A DNA stretch of 64,000 nucleotides from Streptomyces lucensis JCM 4490 (lineage in GTDB: Bacteria > Actinomycetota > Actinomycetes > Streptomycetales > Streptomycetaceae), in assembly GCF_014650035.1 (NCBI RefSeq), contig NZ_BMUE01000003.1:1-64000 (forward strand), written 5' to 3'. Under the pieces are notes generated by a model, which did not search any database, was not told where the DNA came from, and was given only the letters and a program-made list of their open reading frames with translations. Every line of letters begins with the position of its first letter. Positions within the stretch are counted from its first letter, which is position 1. Positions 26,407 to 35,475 of this stretch are shown here, piece after piece. Made by a program: the position numbers and the translations under genes.

Positions 26407-28083
26407 ATGGCACAGGCCGCCGACACGGCGCGGACCGTCATCCTGACCGTGGACGACGACCCGGGAGTCTCCCGTGCCGTCGCCCGCGACCTCAGGCGGC
26501 GCTACGGCGAGTCGTACCGGATCGTGCGCGCGGAGTCCGGCGAGTCCGCGCTCCAGGCGCTGCGCGAACTGAAACTGCGCGGTGACCTGGTGGCCGTGAT
26601 CCTCGCCGACTACCGCATGCCGCGGATGAACGGCATCGAGTTCCTGGAGCAGGCGCTCGACGTGTACCCAGGGGCGCGCCGGGTGCTGCTGACCGCGTAC
26701 GCGGACACCGGCGCGGCGATCGACGCGATCAACGTGGTCGACCTGGACCACTACCTGCTCAAGCCGTGGGACCCGCCGGAGGAGAAGCTCTACCCCGTCC
26801 TGGACGACCTGCTGGAGGCCTGGCGCACCAGCGCCTACCGGCCCGTGCCCAGCACCAAGGTCGTCGGGCACCGGTGGTCCGCGCGGTCGTCCGACGTGCG
26901 CGAGTTCCTCGCCCGCAACCAGGTGCCCTACCGCTGGTACTCGGTGGAGGAGCCGGAGGGGCAGCGGCTGCTGTCCGCGGCCGGGCAGGACGGGCGGCGG
27001 CTGCCGGTGGTGGTCACCCCGGACGGCTCCGTGCTGGTCGAGCCCGAGGCACCGGAACTGGCGGCCCGGGTCGGTCTGGCGACGACGCCGACGGCGGACT
27101 TCTACGACCTCGTGGTGATCGGCGGCGGGCCCGCCGGGCTCGGGGCCGCCGTGTACGGGGCCTCGGAGGGGCTGCGGACCGTGCTGGTGGAGCGGTCGGC
27201 GACCGGCGGACAGGCCGGCCAGAGCTCCCGGATCGAGAACTACCTGGGATTCCCCGACGGCGTCTCCGGCGCCCAGCTCACCGACCGGGCGCGGCGGCAG
27301 GCGGCCAAGTTCGGCGCGGAGATCCTGACCGCGCGCGAGGTGACGGGACTGGAGGTCAACGGCGCGGCCCGCATCGTGCGGTTCGCCGACGGCTCGGCGA
27401 TCGCGGCGCACAGCGTCATCCTGGCGACGGGCGTGCAGTACCGGCAGCTGGAGGCCGAGGGCTGCACCGACCTGACCGGCTGCGGGGTGTTCTACGGCTC
27501 CGCGCTGACCGAGGCGTCCGCCTGCCAGGGGCAGGACGTGTACATCGTCGGCGGCGCCAACTCCGCGGGCCAGGCTGCGATGTACCTGTCCCGGTTCGCC
27601 AAGTCGGTGACGCTGCTGGTGCGCGGGCCCGATCTGTCGGCGTCGATGTCGCACTACCTGATCCAGCAGATAGAGGAGGCGCCGAACATCGCGGTGCGCG
27701 GTCACACGGTGGTCGACGCCGCCCTCGGCTCCGGCCGCCTGGAGCGGCTGTCGCTGCGCCACGTGTCCACCGGGGAGGGCGAACAGGTCGACGCCCAGTG
27801 GATGTTCGTGTTCATCGGGGCGGCCCCGCTGACGGACTGGCTGGGCGGGACGGTGCTGCGCGACGAGCGCGGGTTCATCCTGGCCGGGCCCGACCTGACG
27901 GCCGACGGGCGGCCACCGGCCGGCTGGGAGCTGGACCGGCCGCCGTACCACCTGGAGACCAGCGTTCCCGGCGTGTTCGTGGCGGGCGACGCCCGCGCCG
28001 AGTCCGCCAAGCGTGTCGCGTCCGCTGTCGGAGAGGGAGCCATGGCCGTGATGCTGGTGCACCGCTACCTGGAGCAGTCATGA
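26407..28083 (+). CDS. Response regulator fused to thioredoxin-reductase-like flavoprotein
   Basis: A 558-residue three-part protein. Residues 8-130 are a receiver domain: acidic pocket DDD at 16-18, phosphoacceptor Asp68 in ILADYRMPRMNG, switch Thr in LLTAYAD, Lys in YLLKPWDPP. Residues about 150-225 resemble a glutaredoxin-like module (TKVVGHRWSARSSDVREFL) without its cysteines. Residues 235-558 are a thioredoxin-reductase-like FAD/NADPH domain (VVIGGGPAGLGAAVYGA, IVGGANSAGQAAMYLS, GVFVAGDARAES). The canonical redox CxxC is missing; the nearest cysteines are C353 and C359. The 3-prime end overlaps the kinase gene by ATGA. Phosphorylation probably controls the flavoprotein. Confidence 0.9.
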   Translation: MAQAADTARTVILTVDDDPGVSRAVARDLRRRYGESYRIVRAESGESALQALRELKLRGDLVAVILADYRMPRMNGIEFLEQALDVYPGARRVLLTAYADTGAAIDAINVVDLDHYLLKPWDPPEEKLYPVLDDLLEAWRTSAYRPVPSTKVVGHRWSARSSDVREFLARNQVPYRWYSVEEPEGQRLLSAAGQDGRRLPVVVTPDGSVLVEPEAPELAARVGLATTPTADFYDLVVIGGGPAGLGAAVYGASEGLRTVLVERSATGGQAGQSSRIENYLGFPDGVSGAQLTDRARRQAAKFGAEILTAREVTGLEVNGAARIVRFADGSAIAAHSVILATGVQYRQLEAEGCTDLTGCGVFYGSALTEASACQGQDVYIVGGANSAGQAAMYLSRFAKSVTLLVRGPDLSASMSHYLIQQIEEAPNIAVRGHTVVDAALGSGRLERLSLRHVSTGEGEQVDAQWMFVFIGAAPLTDWLGGTVLRDERGFILAGPDLTADGRPPAGWELDRPPYHLETSVPGVFVAGDARAESAKRVASAVGEGAMAVMLVHRYLEQS

Positions 28084-29540
28084 GCGGGCGGATCGTGCCC
28101 TGCAGCCCCCGGGAGATCGGCTCGCTGTTCCTCTTCGAGAAGCTGAGCGCCGAACAGCTCGGGCGGCTGTGCGCCGAGGGGCGGGTGGAGTCGTTCGAGC
28201 CCGGTCCGGTGTACACCGAGGGCACTCCCGCCACCTGCTTCTTCGTGATGATCGAGGGTACGGTCGTGCTCTCCCGCCGGGTCGGCGGGGACGACGTGGA
28301 GGTGAGCCGGACCTCGCAGCGCGGCGTGTACGCGGGCGCGATGCAGGCGTACCTCGGCGACCGGGTGCGGCAGGTGTACACCAACTCGATGCGGGTCACC
28401 GAGCCGACGCGGTTCTTCGTGCTGCCGGCGGACGTGTTCGCGGACGTCATGCGCGAGTGGTTCCCGATGGCGGCGCACCTGCTGGAGGGCCTGTTCTTCG
28501 GCTCGAAGAACACCCAGGCCATGATCGGCCAGCGGGAGCGGCTGCTGGCGCTCGGCTCGTTGTCGGCCGGGCTCACCCACGAGCTGAACAACCCGGCGGC
28601 GGCGGCGGTCCGGGCCACCGCCACCTTGCGGGAGCGGGTGGCGAAGATGCGGCACAAGCTCGCCGTCATCGCCGAAGGGCCGTTCTCGCGTGACGCGCTG
28701 GCGAGCCTGATCGAGATCCAGGAACGCACCGCTGAGCGGGTGGCGAAGGCCCCGTCGCTCAGCCCGCTGGAGGCGTCCGACCGGGAGGATCTGCTCACCG
28801 ACTGGCTGGAGGACCACGGCATCGGCCACGGCTGGCAGCTGTCGCCCACGTTCGTGCAGGCCGGACTCGACGTCGACTGGCTGGAGCAGGTCGCCGCGGC
28901 GGTGGACGAGGAGATCCTGCCCGGGGCGGTCGGCTGGCTCAACTACACGGTCGAGACCGAGCTGCTGATGAACGAGATCGAGGACTCCACCACCCGCGTC
29001 TCGCACCTCGTCGACGCGGCCAAGCAGTACTCGCAGCTGGACCGGGCGCCCCACCGGGTGGTGGACGTGCACGAACTCCTGGAGAGCACCCTGCTGATGC
29101 TGTCCGGCAAGATCGGCCCCGGTATCGGCGTCGTCCGGGAGTACGACCGCACGCTGCCCCCGGTGCCCGCCTATCCGGCGGAGCTGAACCAGGTGTGGAC
29201 CAACCTCATCGACAACGCGGTCTCCGCCATCGCCTGCGCGGGCGGCGAGGGAACGCTGACGGTCCGGACGGCGCTCGACCACGAGCGGGTGCTGGTCGAG
29301 TTCCGGGACACCGGCCCCGGTGTCCCGCCGGAGATCAAGGACCGGATCTTCGACCCGTTCTTCACCACCAAGCCGGTGGGCGAGGGCACGGGGCTCGGCC
29401 TGGACATCTCCTGGCGCATCGTCGTCAACAAACACCACGGCACCCTGCGGGTCGAGTCGGTGCCCGGCGACACCCGTTTCCAGGTGCTGCTCCCCCTGAC
29501 CGCCGGGGCGCCGGCGGAGGAAGCCGAGGAACCGGCATGA
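28080..29540 (+). CDS. Cyclic-nucleotide-binding-domain histidine kinase
   Basis: A 486-residue soluble sensor kinase. Residues about 10-140 form a Crp-type sensor domain (FEPGPVYTEGTPATCFFVMI, SQRGVYAGAMQAYLG). The dimerisation/phosphoacceptor segment is LSAGLTHELNNPAAAAVRAT, with His167. The ATPase domain shows the N box VWTNLIDNAVSAI, G1 FRDTGPGVP, F box DPFFTTK and G2 GEGTGLGLD. No membrane segment is present, so it senses a cytoplasmic signal. It overlaps the upstream receiver-flavoprotein gene by 4 bp, making that receiver its obvious partner, and overlaps the zinc-finger gene by 4 bp. Confidence 0.9.
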   Translation: MSGRIVPCSPREIGSLFLFEKLSAEQLGRLCAEGRVESFEPGPVYTEGTPATCFFVMIEGTVVLSRRVGGDDVEVSRTSQRGVYAGAMQAYLGDRVRQVYTNSMRVTEPTRFFVLPADVFADVMREWFPMAAHLLEGLFFGSKNTQAMIGQRERLLALGSLSAGLTHELNNPAAAAVRATATLRERVAKMRHKLAVIAEGPFSRDALASLIEIQERTAERVAKAPSLSPLEASDREDLLTDWLEDHGIGHGWQLSPTFVQAGLDVDWLEQVAAAVDEEILPGAVGWLNYTVETELLMNEIEDSTTRVSHLVDAAKQYSQLDRAPHRVVDVHELLESTLLMLSGKIGPGIGVVREYDRTLPPVPAYPAELNQVWTNLIDNAVSAIACAGGEGTLTVRTALDHERVLVEFRDTGPGVPPEIKDRIFDPFFTTKPVGEGTGLGLDISWRIVVNKHHGTLRVESVPGDTRFQVLLPLTAGAPAEEAEEPA

Positions 29541-29887
29541 GCACCGTCGACGGAATCGACCCGGACGTCCCGCCGAGCGGCACCGGCTGCGTGGAGTGCG
29601 ACGAGGCGGGCGGCTGGTGGTTCCATCTGCGCCGCTGCGCGCAGTGCGGGCACGTCGGCTGCTGCGACGACTCCCCCGCCAAGCACGCCACCGCCCACTA
29701 CCGGGCGACCGGGCATCCGGTCATCCAGAGCTTCGAACCGGGCGAGGACTGGTTCTGGAACTACGCGACGGAGGAGCTCTACGGTTCCGGCCCCGAACTC
29801 GCCGCCCCGGTCAGCCGTCCCGCGGACCAGCCGGCGCCGGGCCCGGCGGGAAGGGTGCCCGCCGACTGGGCGCGGACGCTGCGCTGA
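29537..29887 (+). CDS. UBP-type zinc finger protein
   Basis: A 116-residue protein built around a UBP-type (ubiquitin-hydrolase) zinc finger. Putative ligands are C18 and C21 (TGCVECDEAGG), C34 and C37 (RRCAQCGHVGCC), C42/C43, H50, H54 and H60 (KHATAHYRATGHPV). Trp27/Trp28 and the Tyr/Trp-rich GEDWFWNYATEELYG follow. In eukaryotes this fold grips the Gly-Gly tail of ubiquitin; bacteria of this type have no ubiquitin, so the partner is unknown. The start overlaps the kinase stop (ATGA), making it the third gene of the operon. Confidence 0.88.
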   Translation: MSTVDGIDPDVPPSGTGCVECDEAGGWWFHLRRCAQCGHVGCCDDSPAKHATAHYRATGHPVIQSFEPGEDWFWNYATEELYGSGPELAAPVSRPADQPAPGPAGRVPADWARTLR

Positions 29888-29928
29888 GGCGGCGCGGACC
29901 GCCGTCACGGCCCGCCGCCGGGCCGGGT

Positions 29929-31140
29929 TCAGCGCCCGCAGTCCAGGCTGCCCGGGTCGACGGCGTCGGCCACGGCCCGCATGCCCCTGTCGTTGGGGTG
30001 CAGGTGGTCGCCGCTGTCGTACAGCGGCGAGATCCGCTCGGGGTCGTACGGGCTGCGCAGCACGGCGTCGAGGTCCGTCACCGCGTCGAAGTCCCCGCGG
30101 GTGCGCAGGTACCGGTTGACCCGTCGGCGCAGGGCCTCGGCGGCCGGGTCCCATTCGGGCCGGCCCTTGAACGGGCCGACCGTGGCGACGGTCACGCACT
30201 TGCCGGCGGCGTGCACCCGCTGGGCGATCCGCCGGTAGCCGGCGATCAGGCCGGCCGCGGTGACGCCGGTGTGCGCCTTGACGTCGTTCACGCCCTCGAA
30301 GAGGAGGACGGTGCGCACTCCGGGCTGGGAGAGGACGTCGCCCTCCAGCCGGTTCAGGGCGCTTCGCCCGAAGCCGTCAGCGAGGACCTTGTTGCCGGCG
30401 ATGCCCTCGTTGGCCACGCCCTTGACCGGTGTGCCGACGGCGGCGAGGCGCCGGGCGAGGTAGTCGGGCCAGCGGTGGTTGCGGCCTGCGGTGGACCGCC
30501 AGCCGTCGGTGATGGAGTCGCCGAGCGCCACCACGGCACCGGCACCCCTCCCGGCCGGCCGGACGGAGACGGCGTCGAGGTACCACCAGGAGCCGGTGGT
30601 CCGCGTCCAGCCGGCGCCGCCCTCACCGGCGGTGCGGACGCCCCGGCCGGTGTACGAGGTCTGCATCGCGAGCCAGTGGCCGGAGGCCGGCCCCCGCGCG
30701 TGCGGGGTGCGCAGGCTGACGACGAGGTCGCTCCCGGCGGGCACCCTGCCGGGCAGGGGGTCGCTCCAGGTGGTGGCGCCGGGCGGCACGGTGACCGTGC
30801 GCGCTCCGCCGAAGGTCAGCGGCCGGTTGCTGCCCGGCCGCAGCGCGGCCCCGTGCTCCCGCAGGCCGGCGTGCACGCCGTCCAGGGTCAGCGGCCGGTC
30901 GCCGAAGGCGTTCGTGAAGCGGACGCGCAGATCGCTGCCCCCGACGCTGGTGTGGACGATCATCCGGTAGCACCGGCCGGCCGCGCCCTCGCCCATGCGG
31001 TCGGCGCTCGCCGCCCAGGTGACGACCCCGGTGGCCGGCGTGGCGGTTCCGGGCGGCCCTCCGGCCGCGGCGGCCGGGCTCTGGCATGCGAGGACCGTCA
31101 GCATCGCGACGGCCCCCCTGGAGATGATCGTGTGTCCCAC
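29929..31140 (-). CDS. Secreted SGNH/GDSL hydrolase
   Basis: A 403-residue exported esterase or lipase. A short signal peptide (AVAMLTVLACQSPAAAAGG) precedes a beta-sandwich-like N-terminal region. The hydrolase blocks are VALGDSITDGW (catalytic Ser), NEGIAGNKVL (oxyanion Gly), LLFEGVNDVK (oxyanion Asn) and SGDHLHPNDRG (Asp-His pair). The substrate may be an acyl ester or acetylated polysaccharide. Start GTG at 31140; an internal ATG at 31104 would leave almost no n-region. It lies downstream of the M4 protease gene but behind a stem-loop. Confidence 0.88.
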   Translation of the reverse strand: MGHTIISRGAVAMLTVLACQSPAAAAGGPPGTATPATGVVTWAASADRMGEGAAGRCYRMIVHTSVGGSDLRVRFTNAFGDRPLTLDGVHAGLREHGAALRPGSNRPLTFGGARTVTVPPGATTWSDPLPGRVPAGSDLVVSLRTPHARGPASGHWLAMQTSYTGRGVRTAGEGGAGWTRTTGSWWYLDAVSVRPAGRGAGAVVALGDSITDGWRSTAGRNHRWPDYLARRLAAVGTPVKGVANEGIAGNKVLADGFGRSALNRLEGDVLSQPGVRTVLLFEGVNDVKAHTGVTAAGLIAGYRRIAQRVHAAGKCVTVATVGPFKGRPEWDPAAEALRRRVNRYLRTRGDFDAVTDLDAVLRSPYDPERISPLYDSGDHLHPNDRGMRAVADAVDPGSLDCGR

Positions 31141-31218
31141 GAGAGGCCGTGTTCCCGCTGACGCCCCGGGTGCACATGCCGGTGCTCACCGCGGCTCCGC
31201 CCCGCCCGCCCGGACATG

Positions 31219-31247
31219 CGGATGCCCCGCGCGGGGCGGGGCATCCG
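31219..31247 (-). terminator. Stem-loop terminator after the M4 protease gene
   Basis: CGGATGCCCC (31219-31228) pairs perfectly with GGGGCATCCG (31238-31247) around a 9-nt loop, 27 bp past the protease stop. It is GC-rich and has no T tract, as usual for secreted-enzyme genes in Streptomyces. Confidence 0.6.
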
Positions 31248-31273
31248 GTGGTGCTGTGCTGCGCCGCCGTCCG

Positions 31274-33061
31274 TCAGTGGCGGGCGGCCGGCGTGTTGGC
31301 GGCGGTGACGTTGACCGCGGACCACGCCTTGTCCACCGTCTTGTACTCGGTGCTGTTCGCGCCGTACAGGTCCTTGGCCGCCTTCAGGGTCGCGACGCGC
31401 GCCTGGTGGAAGTCGGTCGTGGAGACCATGTAGCGGGTGAGCGCGCGGTAGAAGATGGCGGTGGCCTTGGTCCGGCCGATGCCCTTGACCGCGATGTTGT
31501 GGTAGGTCGGCGAGTTGTAGGTGACGCCGCCGATCTTCTTCTTGCCACTGCCCTCCGCGAGGAGGTAGTAGGCGTGCGAGGAGACGCCGGAACCGGCGTG
31601 CACCTCGGTGTAGTAGGTGTCCGACGACCAGTAGTCGATCGTGCCCTCGAGCTTGTCGAGCGACGGGTGGTCGAGGCGGCGCAGGAACTTCTGGGACAGA
31701 CCCAGCTTCTCGCCGATCAGGTAGTCCGGGGTGTCCTTCGCGTTCTTGGCGTAGAACTCGACGTTCGAGCCGAAGATGTCCGCGAGCGACTCGTTCAGCG
31801 AGCCGGGCTCGCCGTACTGGTTGCCGTCGGAGTCGACGAAGGTGGGCTGCAGGTTGGCGGTCGCCTCCACCACGCCGTGGGTCAGCTCGTGACCCGTGAC
31901 GTCGAGGACGACGAGCGGCTTCTTGAACATCGTGCCGTCGCCGTCGCCGTACAGCATGCAGTTGCAGGTCGGGTCCCAGAAGGCGTTCGCGACCTTGTTG
32001 CCCCAGTGGACCATCGCCTGCGCGGGCTTGCTGTTGTTGGCGATGCCCTTGCGCTTGAAGGTGCTCTTGTAGAAGTCGAGCGTCTTCGTGATGCCGTACT
32101 GGGCGTCGGCGGCGGCACTGGCACGGCTGGTGGTCTTGCCGTTGCCCCACACGTTGGTCGTGTTGGTGAACTTGGTGCCGGCGCTGAACTTCTCGGTGTA
32201 CTTGCCCTTGGCGTCCCGCGTCTCGGTGCCGTACCGGCTCGGGTCCTTGAGCTGGTAGTGGCCGCGCGAGGTCTGGGTGGTGGTGAGGCCGACGTTGCCC
32301 ACGAAGAGGGTCTTGCCGGTGCCCTTGGCGGACGACGGGTAGTGCGTGGCGCCGGTCAGGCCCGAACCGGTCAGGCCCGCCGTGCCGGCGGAACCGGTGC
32401 CGGTGGCCGGGTCGATGGTCTCGCCGCGCTCGCGCAGGGTGTCGAGCAGCTTCGGCGACAGGAACTCGTCGCTGTCGGGCGTGTTGCTGCGCACCTTGCC
32501 GGTGACGGCGTCGACGACGACGGTGTGGGAACCGTCCTTGCCGGCCACGGTCACCTGGTAGGCGAGCGCCGAGGCGCCGTCGCGGGCGTCGACGACCAGC
32601 TGGGCGTCGGCCGCGGTGCCCTTGGCGGCCTTCGCGGCCTTGGCGGCGGCCTGACCGGCGGTCAGCCTGGCGTGGGCGGTGGCCGGCTTGACGGCGTGGC
32701 CGGCCGCGCGGGTGACACCGGTGTAGGCCAGCTTGTGGTCGAGGTGGACGATGAGGTCGCCACCGAGCACCGGCAGGTCGCCGTGCGTCCGGACGAACCG
32801 GACGTGCCGGGCGCCCTCGGGGTCGATCAGGACGTCCGTGGGCTGCAGTTCGTCACCCTTGGAGACGCCGGTCGCCGAGGCGTGGGCGAAGGCCGCGGAG
32901 CGCGCCGCCTTCACCACCGCCGTGGCGTTCGTGGCGGAGGACGCGGCGGTCCGCTCCACCCCCGTCGTGGAGGGGCCGGCGAAGGCCGTGCCCGCCAGGC
33001 CAGTGGCAGCCGTCGTCACCGCGACGGCGACCGCCACGGAGCGTATGTGCGGTCTACGCAA
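31274..33061 (-). CDS. Secreted M4 (thermolysin-like) neutral protease
   Basis: A 595-residue preproenzyme. The signal peptide (RRPHIRSVAVAVAVTTAATG ending GTAFAG) is followed by an FTP/PepSY propeptide and the thermolysin domain. The zinc site is VTGHELTHGVVEA (HExxH near residue 391), the third ligand is in GSLNESLADIFG, and the C-terminal catalytic His is in AGSGVSSHAYYLL. I chose the TTG at 33061 because GAAGGAACC lies upstream and the signal peptide then has normal length; a GTG at 33163 would add 34 unlikely residues. It is secreted and matures by prodomain cleavage. Confidence 0.9.
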   Translation of the reverse strand: MRRPHIRSVAVAVAVTTAATGLAGTAFAGPSTTGVERTAASSATNATAVVKAARSAAFAHASATGVSKGDELQPTDVLIDPEGARHVRFVRTHGDLPVLGGDLIVHLDHKLAYTGVTRAAGHAVKPATAHARLTAGQAAAKAAKAAKGTAADAQLVVDARDGASALAYQVTVAGKDGSHTVVVDAVTGKVRSNTPDSDEFLSPKLLDTLRERGETIDPATGTGSAGTAGLTGSGLTGATHYPSSAKGTGKTLFVGNVGLTTTQTSRGHYQLKDPSRYGTETRDAKGKYTEKFSAGTKFTNTTNVWGNGKTTSRASAAADAQYGITKTLDFYKSTFKRKGIANNSKPAQAMVHWGNKVANAFWDPTCNCMLYGDGDGTMFKKPLVVLDVTGHELTHGVVEATANLQPTFVDSDGNQYGEPGSLNESLADIFGSNVEFYAKNAKDTPDYLIGEKLGLSQKFLRRLDHPSLDKLEGTIDYWSSDTYYTEVHAGSGVSSHAYYLLAEGSGKKKIGGVTYNSPTYHNIAVKGIGRTKATAIFYRALTRYMVSTTDFHQARVATLKAAKDLYGANSTEYKTVDKAWSAVNVTAANTPAARH

Positions 33062-33255
33062 TCTGATCGTGGTTCCTTCGATCGAAGACGGCAGGGGTCG
33101 CCAACCGCCTTTGGACGCAGCGCAGTTGGGCGCCACGGGGGCTTGTAGGGCCCCGGGGGACACCCTTACGGATCGGTCATGTCCGCGTAAAGCCGGAATG
33201 ATCCATTTCGCGGGTTCCTAGGGGAATCCTTTACGAATGGGCTCCACAGGGTGAT

Positions 33256-33274
33256 CACAGGTCCACCACCTGTG
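33256..33274. promoter_or_regulatory. Inverted repeat in the divergent 33-kb intergenic region
   Basis: CACAGGT (33256-33262) and ACCTGTG (33268-33274) form a 7-bp perfect inverted repeat with a 5-bp spacer. It sits in the 310-bp gap between the divergent M4 protease and serine hydrolase genes. It may be an operator. The rest of the gap shows AT-richer promoter-like stretches (33180-33240) but no clear -10/-35 pair. Confidence 0.35.
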
Positions 33275-33332
33275 TGTCGACTGCGGAGACGTCACCCCCG
33301 TCCCGTAGGTTCCGAGCCCGGGATGTGACTGA

Positions 33333-34586
<1,254 letters not shown>

Positions 34587-34634
34587 CCCGCGGTGATCCC
34601 CGCGTCTTGGCGGAACGGCACCGTCCGGGACACC

Positions 34635-35321
34635 ATGCCCGGCATGAAGGGTGATCTTTTCTCCAGTCAGCACGTGGTGCGGCCGGCCGTCGAGCCGGGG
34701 ATGTCCGTCGAGAACGCGAAGTGCATCAAGTACGCGGTGAACGGCGAGATGTACGCCCGCCAGGGCGCCATGATCGCCCACCGCGGCAGTCTCAGGTTCG
34801 AGCGCAAGGGGCAGGGCGTCGGCGGCATGCTCAAGCGTGCGGTCACCGGCGAGGGACTGCCCCTCATGGCGGTGCGCGGGCAGGGCGAGGCCTGGTTCGC
34901 GCACGAGGCGCAGAACTGTTTCATGGTCGAGGTCGAGACCGGCGACCGGTTCACCGTCAACGGCCGCAACGTCCTGTGCTTCGACGCGTCGCTGTCGTAC
35001 GAGATCAAGACGGTGAAGGGCTCGGGCATCGCCGGAGGCGGCCTGTTCAACAGCGTGTTCGGCGGGCACGGCCGGCTGGGCCTGGTCTGCGAGGGCAACC
35101 CGCTGGTCATACCCGTCTCGGCGCAGGCGCCGGTGTACGTCGACACCGACGCGGTGGTCGGCTGGACCGCACAGCTGCAGACCTCGCTGCACCGCTCGCA
35201 GTCCATCGGCTCGATGCTGCGCGGCGGTTCCGGCGAGGCCGTGCAGCTGATGCTCCAGGGCGAGGGGTTCGTGGTGGTGCGGCCCAGCGAGCTGACGCCC
35301 CAGAAGGCGCAGCAGCACTGA
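34635..35321 (+). CDS. AIM24 family protein
   Basis: A 228-residue beta-rich protein of the AIM24/TRAP-like family. Signature blocks are IKYAVNGEMYARQGAMIAHR, GQGEAWFAHEAQNCFMVEVE and MLQGEGFVVVRPSE. Bacterial members have no known function; mitochondrial AIM24 is linked to membrane organisation. Two in-frame ATGs (34635 and 34644) are possible; GGGA precedes the first. It follows the serine hydrolase by 48 bp and is closed by a strong stem-loop, so the two could share a transcript. Confidence 0.85.
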   Translation: MPGMKGDLFSSQHVVRPAVEPGMSVENAKCIKYAVNGEMYARQGAMIAHRGSLRFERKGQGVGGMLKRAVTGEGLPLMAVRGQGEAWFAHEAQNCFMVEVETGDRFTVNGRNVLCFDASLSYEIKTVKGSGIAGGGLFNSVFGGHGRLGLVCEGNPLVIPVSAQAPVYVDTDAVVGWTAQLQTSLHRSQSIGSMLRGGSGEAVQLMLQGEGFVVVRPSELTPQKAQQH

Positions 35322-35394
35322 TCCTTCACAAGTGATCCGTGCCGCGCGGGCAACCCCCGTCGGCGTACCGGCGTCTTGACCGACGACAGACCGA

Positions 35395-35425
35395 GCCCCG
35401 GCCCGTCCACGGCCGGGGCGTATTT
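35395..35425 (+). terminator. Stem-loop terminator after the AIM24 gene
   Basis: GCCCCGGCC (35395-35403) pairs perfectly with GGCCGGGGC (35411-35419) around a 7-nt loop, followed by GTATTT. It separates the AIM24 gene from the palindromic control region of the TPR gene. Confidence 0.7.
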
Positions 35426-35433
35426 CCGAGACG

Positions 35434-35465
35434 CTATACACGTCATGTATACACTCCGTGTATAG
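35434..35465. promoter_or_regulatory. Nested palindromic operator before the TPR gene
   Basis: CTATACACG (35434-35442) and CGTGTATAG (35457-35465) form a 9-bp perfect inverted repeat. Between them TGTATACA (35446-35453) is itself an 8-bp palindrome, giving four TATAC-type half-sites in 32 bp. The outer arm ends 10 bp before the TPR start codon and overlaps the start of the ribosome site, so an occupied site would block expression. Confidence 0.65.
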
Positions 35466-35475
35466 AAGGGTACGC

